Source: Hyphomicrobiales bacterium (GTDB lineage: Bacteria > Pseudomonadota > Alphaproteobacteria > Rhizobiales > Beijerinckiaceae). Taken from it: DNA of 64,000 bases. Of this stretch, positions 59,464 to 64,000 are shown in pieces. Position 1 is the first letter of the stretch. Each line of letters opens with the position of its first letter. Under the pieces are notes generated by a model that saw only the letters and a list, made by a program, of their open reading frames with translations, had not been told where the DNA came from and did no database searches. The DNA lies in assembly GCA_027483945.1 (NCBI GenBank), contig JAIXTM010000009.1, forward strand, positions 186,001 through 250,000, written 5' to 3'. A program made the position numbers and the translations under genes.

Positions 59464-60026
59464 CAGGCGATCTCCAGAAGCGGGCTGAACGATTTCGATT
59501 TGCCCTGCTTGCGTTCGACGAGCAGGCCCTTGGTGGCTAGCGCCGACAGCCGGTTATTCCAGGCGGTCGGCCCGATTCGCTGGCTGGCGAAGCGGGCAGC
59601 GAGCTCGGGGGCGGTGATGGCGCCAAGTTCGATCACCGTCTCGAAGGTCGAGCGCTGGACGGGATCGAGGTCGCCGATCAGCCGGGCGTCGAGGGCCCGG
59701 TCGTTGGCGTCGAGCTCGCAGGTCCAGAGCGCATCGCCACGGGCGCGAACGAAGAACTCCAACTCTTCAGCAACAGCCGGGAGGAGGTTGGCAACGACGG
59801 GGTAGATGTTGGGCAGGGTTTGTCGTGCGTAGTCGCGGAACCCGATGACGGCCTCGCGCAGGAAGGAGGCGGTCGCGACCTCAACCCGGTCGAAGTCGAG
59901 GAAGGCGGGCGCCGGCGTCTCCGACGACAGCGTCGCCGAGATCAGCGTGCTCAGCAGCTTTCGTCCCGGGATGGCGCCCGAGAGGACGGTCTGGCCGCCG
60001 GTTAGATGGATCAGTCGATGCCGCAC
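59463..60026 (-). CDS. STAS-like (DUF4325) protein with C-terminal winged helix
   Basis: A 187-aa protein. The first ~90 residues resemble a STAS-like DUF4325 domain (AFLDFDRVEVATASFLREAVIGF, strand-helix with the Ser/Thr-containing turn). The last ~75 residues look like a winged helix (GAITAPELAARFASQRIGPTAWNNRLSALATKGLLVERKQGK). STAS-like proteins often pair with GHKL ATPases in partner-switching regulation; such an ATPase lies nearby. It starts the operon, and the promoter should be within 60027-60070. Confidence 0.72.
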   Translation of the reverse strand: MRHRLIHLTGGQTVLSGAIPGRKLLSTLISATLSSETPAPAFLDFDRVEVATASFLREAVIGFRDYARQTLPNIYPVVANLLPAVAEELEFFVRARGDALWTCELDANDRALDARLIGDLDPVQRSTFETVIELGAITAPELAARFASQRIGPTAWNNRLSALATKGLLVERKQGKSKSFSPLLEIA

Positions 60027-60049
60027 TTCACTATCCTCACTTATAATAT

Positions 60050-60439
60050 GTGACGATAGTGAAGTATTGTGGTGCCGTCAAGGGTATCCGGCGCTACTCC
60101 ACACTTCTGCCTTACGCGATCGTAGAGATCGGATCGCTGGCCAAAATTGTATACGCTGTTCGACAACCTCATTGGCGCGTCCGATGGACTACATATTTCG
60201 GACATGAGCGACTGCCGACAGACTTCAAGCCGGCGGCGCGCCGGGCCGTGAAGGACGCCCAAGGCAATCCTGCCGCGATTGCCAATGCGCGGGCCAAGGT
60301 GGACGCTGCGAAGCGGGCGCTCGGCGAGCGCGGGCCGGTGTGGTGGACGGACGGCGCCCCAGACTACAACCAGCACATGGCAGCGAACACGCCCTATGCG
60401 GTGTGGTACACAGCCCTTGTAAGCGGTCAAAAACTTTAG
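60050..60439 (+). CDS. Hypothetical protein between the STAS operon and the integrase
   Basis: A GTG-initiated frame of 129 codons. The C-terminal half reads as a plausible protein (LPTDFKPAARRAVKDAQGNPAAI, KRALGERGPVWWTDGAPDYNQ, NTPYAVWYTAL). The first ~50 residues look random and overlap the likely promoter of the STAS-like operon, so the true gene could be a 5'-truncated remnant. It converges with the integrase. No family is known to me. Confidence 0.4.
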   Translation: MTIVKYCGAVKGIRRYSTLLPYAIVEIGSLAKIVYAVRQPHWRVRWTTYFGHERLPTDFKPAARRAVKDAQGNPAAIANARAKVDAAKRALGERGPVWWTDGAPDYNQHMAANTPYAVWYTALVSGQKL

Positions 60440-60467
60440 GCGCCCAAACAACTACATCTGCTTCGCG

Positions 60468-61529
60468 TCACGCCACCTTCGACGCGGCGATCGCATGCAG
60501 CAACTCGGGCCGGAGGTGCGTATAGCGACGGAGCATCTTCCAATCCCTGTGACCCGTCACGAGCGCCACCTGCTCGATCGAGAAGCCTGCCTCGAAGAGG
60601 CGGCTCGTGCCCTCATGCCGTAGATCGTGGAAATGAAGGTCTGCGATCTTGAGATCGGCACATTGCCGGCGGAATGCGGTGCCGACCGAGCGGCCGTTGT
60701 AGGGAAAGATGCGCCCGCGCGCGTGTCCGAGCGCCTTTTCCTGCTCGAGAACGATGTCCCATGCGTCGTAGCCGCTGACGGAGAGGAGGGGGATGCGCTG
60801 GTGGTTGCCGGCTTTCCTGCGGGGATCCTTCCGATCGCGAATGGTGAGCATCTTGGTGCGACGATCAATATCGTCCCACGAGACGCGGCAGATCTCGTCC
60901 TGACGCATGGCGGTCGCGATGGCGAAGCGCACGATCCGGCCCACCGGAATGGACTGGCGAGGGTTGTCCTCGAGCGCCTGGATGATCGCATCAAGTTCGT
61001 GCTGTGTCGGACGGCGGTCGCGCTCGTTTCCTTTTCCGACGAGCCCCAGTCTGGAGAGGGCATGCCGTGCCATCGTCACAGGCTCGGTTGAGGTGATCAC
61101 TCCGTGCACGGCCGCCGCATGGGTCAGGATGGTCTTGATGTAACCAAGGTCGATGCCCACCGTGACGGGGCCTGCGCCGTCCCTCGCGCGTTCCTTGCCG
61201 AACTCGATCAGGCGCTCGCGGTCGAGTTGAGGTAGTCTGAGCTTGCCCAATCGCTTTTCAAGGAAGTCCAGGCTAGCACTCTTCGAACGCCCGATCCGCT
61301 TGCCCACCTCTCGAAGGTCGTCACGATGCAGCTTGACCAAGTCGCCGAAGGTTCTCGCCTCGCTCGCCGCGGTGGAGACAGGCGGCTCACCACGATCGAT
61401 GCGCCGCTCGGCCTCAAGTGCCCACATCTCTGCCTCGCGGCGTCGCTTGAACGTGTCGCTGGCATAGCGTCCCTTGCGACGAACCTGGGCACGCCAAGAG
61501 CCGGAACTGAGCTTCGTGAAGGTCGCCAT
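60468..61529 (-). CDS. int: Tyrosine-type integrase of the ICE (dusA-site)
   Basis: A 353-aa site-specific recombinase. N-terminal arm-binding part (MATFTKLSSGSWRAQVRRKGRY), core-binding domain (TFGDLVKLHRDDLREVGK) and catalytic domain with Arg (IATAMRQDEICRVSWDDI), HDLRHEGTSRLF, GHRDWKMLRR and the Tyr in RRYTHL. It ends with the usual HAIAASK tail. The ATG at 61529 gives the family N-terminus; the frame is open to 61607. It lies beside dusA and points away from it, the standard arrangement for dusA-specific islands. Confidence 0.93.
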   Translation of the reverse strand: MATFTKLSSGSWRAQVRRKGRYASDTFKRRREAEMWALEAERRIDRGEPPVSTAASEARTFGDLVKLHRDDLREVGKRIGRSKSASLDFLEKRLGKLRLPQLDRERLIEFGKERARDGAGPVTVGIDLGYIKTILTHAAAVHGVITSTEPVTMARHALSRLGLVGKGNERDRRPTQHELDAIIQALEDNPRQSIPVGRIVRFAIATAMRQDEICRVSWDDIDRRTKMLTIRDRKDPRRKAGNHQRIPLLSVSGYDAWDIVLEQEKALGHARGRIFPYNGRSVGTAFRRQCADLKIADLHFHDLRHEGTSRLFEAGFSIEQVALVTGHRDWKMLRRYTHLRPELLHAIAASKVA

Positions 61530-61642
61530 TTTCGTGTGCGCTCCGTGTGCACCGAGACGTCGCACAACGCGAAAAAGCGTCGCATTGTGGCGTATGAACG
61601 AGTGCACACGCCGGGTCTCAACATTCTGAAGTTACTCGAAAA

Positions 61643-62653
61643 ATGCTGAAAAATCAAGAGCTTAGATTTGCCGTGGCGCCTATGATGGACTGGACCGACC
61701 GGCATTGCCGGTTCGTCCATCGCCTGATGACGCGCCATGCGCTGCTTTACACCGAGATGGTCACGACCGGCGCGGTCATCCACGGCAACCGGGAGCGGCT
61801 GCTCGGCTACGATCAGGCGGAGCATCCGGTCGCCGTCCAGCTCGGCGGCTCCGATCCGGCCGACCTCGCCGCGTCCGCGCGCATCTGCGAGGACTTCGGC
61901 TACGACGAGATCAACCTCAATGTCGGCTGCCCGTCCGACCGGGTGCAGAGCGGGGCCTTCGGGGCCTGCCTCATGCGCGAGCCCCTGCTGGTCGCCGAAT
62001 GCGTCGCCGCGATGAAGTCCGCGGTGAAGGTGCCGGTCACCGTCAAGTGCCGCATCGGCGTCGACGAACAGGATCCTGAAGCAGCCCTGCCGACGCTCGC
62101 CCACGCGGTCGTGGCAGCAGGCGCCGACGGGCTCATCGTCCATGCCCGCAAGGCTTGGCTCAAGGGCCTCTCGCCCCGCGAGAACCGCGACGTCCCTCCG
62201 CTCGATTACGGCATCGTCCACCGGCTGAAGGCGGCCTTGCCCGACGTTCCGGTCGCCATCAATGGCGGCATCGCGACCATCGAGGACGCGCTCGGTCATC
62301 TGGAGCACGTGGACGGCGTGATGCTGGGCCGCGCGGCCTACCAGAACCCGGAACTGCTGCGGCGCGTCGACCCGGAATTCTTCGGCGCGCCGGCTCCGCT
62401 GCGGGACGGCCATGCCCTTGTCGAGGCGCTGGCGCCCTATATCGAGGCGCGCCTCGCCGAAGGTACGCGCCTCCACGCGATCACGCGCCACTTGGTAGGG
62501 CTTTTCCCGGGCCGCAAGGGCGCGCGGCAGTTCCGCCGTCACCTTGCCGTGGAAGGGGTCAAGCCGGGCGCGGGGATCGAGGTCTTGCGTCAGGCGGCGT
62601 CTTTCGTGGACCCTGTCGCCGACGCGCCCGATTCTGGCCGCGCCGCCGCCTGA
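61643..62653 (+). CDS. dusA: tRNA-dihydrouridine(20/20a) synthase DusA
   Basis: A 336-aa FMN enzyme that reduces uridines in the tRNA D-loop. Motifs AVAPMMDWTDRHCRFVHRL, YTEMVTTGAVIHG, VAVQLGGSDP, EINLNVGCPSDRVQSGAFGACLM (catalytic Cys in GCPS) and VKCRIGVDEQD are DusA signatures. The 5' end is a known hotspot for islands, and the first ~10 codons (MLKNQELRF) were probably supplied by the ICE. The gene is intact, so the insertion preserved function. It is the first chromosomal gene. Confidence 0.95.
   Translation: MLKNQELRFAVAPMMDWTDRHCRFVHRLMTRHALLYTEMVTTGAVIHGNRERLLGYDQAEHPVAVQLGGSDPADLAASARICEDFGYDEINLNVGCPSDRVQSGAFGACLMREPLLVAECVAAMKSAVKVPVTVKCRIGVDEQDPEAALPTLAHAVVAAGADGLIVHARKAWLKGLSPRENRDVPPLDYGIVHRLKAALPDVPVAINGGIATIEDALGHLEHVDGVMLGRAAYQNPELLRRVDPEFFGAPAPLRDGHALVEALAPYIEARLAEGTRLHAITRHLVGLFPGRKGARQFRRHLAVEGVKPGAGIEVLRQAASFVDPVADAPDSGRAAA
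61670..61700 (+). other. Likely att core in the 5' end of dusA
   Basis: The conserved PMMDWTD codons (CCTATGATGGACTGGACC, 61679-61696) are the usual crossover zone of dusA-integrating islands. The other att copy would lie beyond the left edge of the window; I did not notice a second copy within it. The exact core cannot be set from one end. Confidence 0.55.
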
Positions 62654-62669
62654 GAAGGGACCCGACCCG

Positions 62670-63110
62670 ATGCCCGATCCGGATCAGCTGGCGCGGGTGC
62701 GCGCCTCCTTCGCGCGCCAGACCGTCATGGACACGATCGGCGCGACGCTGGACCATGTGGAGCCGGGCCGGGTGACCATCGCGCTGCCGGTCTCCCCGCG
62801 CATCTCCCAGCAGCACGGCTTCGTCCATGCCGGCATCGTCTCCACCATCGCCGACAGCGCCTGCGGCTACGCGGCCTTCTCGCTGATGCGGCCCGGCGCG
62901 GGCGTCCTGACGGTGGAGTTCAAGGTGAACCTGATGGCGCCGGCTTCCGGCTCGCGGCTCATCGCGGAGGGCCGCGTGGTGCGGGCGGGCCGCACGCTCA
63001 CCGTCGCGCAGGCAGAGGTCTTCTCGGAGACCCAGGGCGATCGCAAGACGGTCGCGCTCATGACCGCGACACTCATGACCATCGAGGGCCGCGACGACGT
63101 CGTCGACTGA
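62670..63110 (+). CDS. PaaI-family hotdog thioesterase
   Basis: A 146-aa hotdog-fold protein with the PaaI motif HGFVHAGIVSTIADSACGYAAFS (HGG-like dyad with Asp) and TVEFKVNLMAPASGSRLIAEG. It should hydrolyse acyl- or aryl-CoA thioesters. The ATG at 62670 has AAGGGA upstream. It follows dusA on the chromosome by 16 bp, so may be co-transcribed. Confidence 0.88.
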   Translation: MPDPDQLARVRASFARQTVMDTIGATLDHVEPGRVTIALPVSPRISQQHGFVHAGIVSTIADSACGYAAFSLMRPGAGVLTVEFKVNLMAPASGSRLIAEGRVVRAGRTLTVAQAEVFSETQGDRKTVALMTATLMTIEGRDDVVD

Positions 63111-63205
63111 CCTGGCGGGTCCGCCCTGTCCGAAGCGCCAAAACCCCGCTTGCATGGCCGGCCTGAATGGCGGAGACCGGAACCCCGTCGTCCGGACCTC
63201 GTCGC

Positions 63206-64000
63206 ATGCTCGCAAACCTGCCCGTTTCGGAACTGATCTGGCTCGCCGTCGCGCTCCTGGCCGCGGGTGTCATCACGGGCGTCCTGGCAGGCCTCTTCGG
63301 CGTCGGCGGCGGCGCTGTCATGGTGCCGATCCTCTACGAGCTCTTCGGCGTCATCGGCGTCCCGACGGATGTGCGGATGCATTTGTGCGTGGGCACCTCG
63401 CTCGCGGTCATCATCCCGACCTCGATCCGGTCCCTGCGCGGCCACATGCGCAAGGGCGCGGTGGATGTCGCGCTCCTGAAGACCTGGGCGGTTCCGGTCG
63501 TCGCGGGCGTCATCGGCGGCTCCTTCATCGCCGCCTTCGCCGGCACGCGGGCGCTGCAGGCCGTCTTCGCCGTCGTCGCCACTTTGAACGGACTGAAGCT
63601 GCTGTTCGGCCGTGAGGACTGGCGCGTTGCCGACGACATGCCGGGACCCGTCGGCACGAGCCTCTACGGTGCGGCGATCGGCGTGCTTTCGGCGCTGATG
63701 GGTATCGGCGGCGGCGTCTTCGGCAACATGATCATGACGCTGCACAACCGGCCCATCCACCAGGCGGTGGCGACGTCGTCAGGCCTCGGCGTCCTGATTT
63801 CGATCCCCGGCGCGCTGGGCTACGTGGCGGCGGGTTGGCCTAAGCTGGATCTACTGCCGCCCCTGTCGCTCGGCTATGTTTCGCTGATCGGCGCGTTGCT
63901 CATCATCCCGACCAGCGTGGCGCTGGCCCCGGTGGGTGTCCGCATCGCCCACGGCTTCTCGCGGCGCCGGCTGGAAGTGGCTTTCGGATGCTTCCTGCTT
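63206..64000 (+). CDS. TauE/SafE-family permease, 3' end outside the window
   Basis: The first 265 codons are present. TM-rich protein with the TauE/SafE repeat motifs GVLAGLFGVGGGAVMVPIL (first half) and GVLSALMGIGGGVFGNMIM (second half) and GTSLAVIIPTSIRSLRGH. These permeases export or import sulphite or organosulphonates. The ATG at 63206 is chosen as the first in-frame start near the membrane domain. It runs off the right edge. Confidence 0.9.
   Translation, partial: MLANLPVSELIWLAVALLAAGVITGVLAGLFGVGGGAVMVPILYELFGVIGVPTDVRMHLCVGTSLAVIIPTSIRSLRGHMRKGAVDVALLKTWAVPVVAGVIGGSFIAAFAGTRALQAVFAVVATLNGLKLLFGREDWRVADDMPGPVGTSLYGAAIGVLSALMGIGGGVFGNMIMTLHNRPIHQAVATSSGLGVLISIPGALGYVAAGWPKLDLLPPLSLGYVSLIGALLIIPTSVALAPVGVRIAHGFSRRRLEVAFGCFLL

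Noticed and set aside
1-61670. Second dusA att copy inside the window
   Set aside because: I noticed no other CCTATGATGGACTGGAC-like sequence by eye; the left end is probably outside.
61208-62542. 444-codon minus-strand frame over dusA
   Set aside because: Its last part is the integrase in a wrong frame and the rest is antisense to dusA.
1-64000. CRISPR arrays, tRNA or rRNA genes
   Set aside because: No regularly spaced repeats beyond the three iterons, and no cloverleaf or rRNA sequence recognised.

Overview
The window is high-GC DNA from an alphaproteobacterium, most likely of the Hyphomicrobiales/Rhizobiales. The evidence is Trb-type conjugation genes with their usual Rhizobiales companions (DUF2274, TrbK-alt, DUF2840, RepA-like initiator, DUF736, DUF2493, DUF7146-type Toprim, ParB-like, DUF932). 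Almost all of it, from position 1 to about 61.67 kb, reads as one integrative and conjugative element (ICE) inserted at the 5' end of the tRNA-dihydrouridine synthase gene dusA. The chromosome follows: dusA, a PaaI-type thioesterase and a TauE/SafE permease cut by the window edge. The left end of the element lies outside the window.

Layout. (1) 0-12.3 kb: metal cargo. A flavin monooxygenase and a Zn/Cd/Pb P-type ATPase with a divergent MerR regulator come first. A periplasmic copper set follows: four-helix Cys-rich protein, DUF305, Spy-like protein, a broken Crp gene, DUF411, CusF-like, cupredoxin, multicopper oxidase, TolC-like protein and a small lipoprotein. A CopRS/CusRS-like two-component system closes the block. 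(2) 12.4-22.8 kb: LysR regulator, DUF2274, then trbI-G-F-L-K-J-E-D-C-B, read on the minus strand from trbB. (3) 22.9-24 kb: a CsoR-type repressor and a glutaredoxin-MauE fusion, inserted between trbB and the coupling-protein genes. (4) 24-31.8 kb: CopG protein, TraG/VirD4, MobP-like relaxase with a candidate oriT, lytic transglycosylase, TraF, DUF2840, iterons, RepA and an AlpA-like HTH. The parA gene often found here is absent. (5) 31.9-35.7 kb: an AT-richer 1263-aa nuclease-STAND protein, probably antiviral. (6) 35.7-38.7 kb: an ICE control locus like that of ICEMlSymR7A. It has an FseA-type DUF6499/DUF2285 activator split over two frames, a QseM-like DUF2285 protein and a divergent QseC-like repressor, then DUF736 and a membrane protein. 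(7) 38.9-44.4 kb: a metal module (MerR plus an HMA-CDF-LspA triple fusion) next to a recombinase-in-trio (RIT) element, the whole bounded by 41-bp inverted repeats. (8) 44.4-51.2 kb: accessory DNA-metabolism genes. (9) 51.5-60 kb: a defence-like region with a dnaE2 remnant, a Hachiman-like hamA-hamB operon preceded by an Mrr-like nuclease, and a cassette of STAS-like, GHKL ATPase, DUF4417-like and small proteins that I cannot match to a described system. (10) 60.5-61.7 kb: the integrase beside dusA.

How it works together. Integrase and dusA define insertion; the QseC/QseM/FseA locus probably governs excision and transfer; relaxase, TraG and Trb proteins carry out conjugation; RepA with its iterons may support short replication after excision. 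The cargo provides copper and Zn/Cd/Pb resistance and at least two likely antiphage modules. Several genes are visibly decayed (crp-like, methyltransferase, ritA, dnaE2), which points to repeated insertion and loss.
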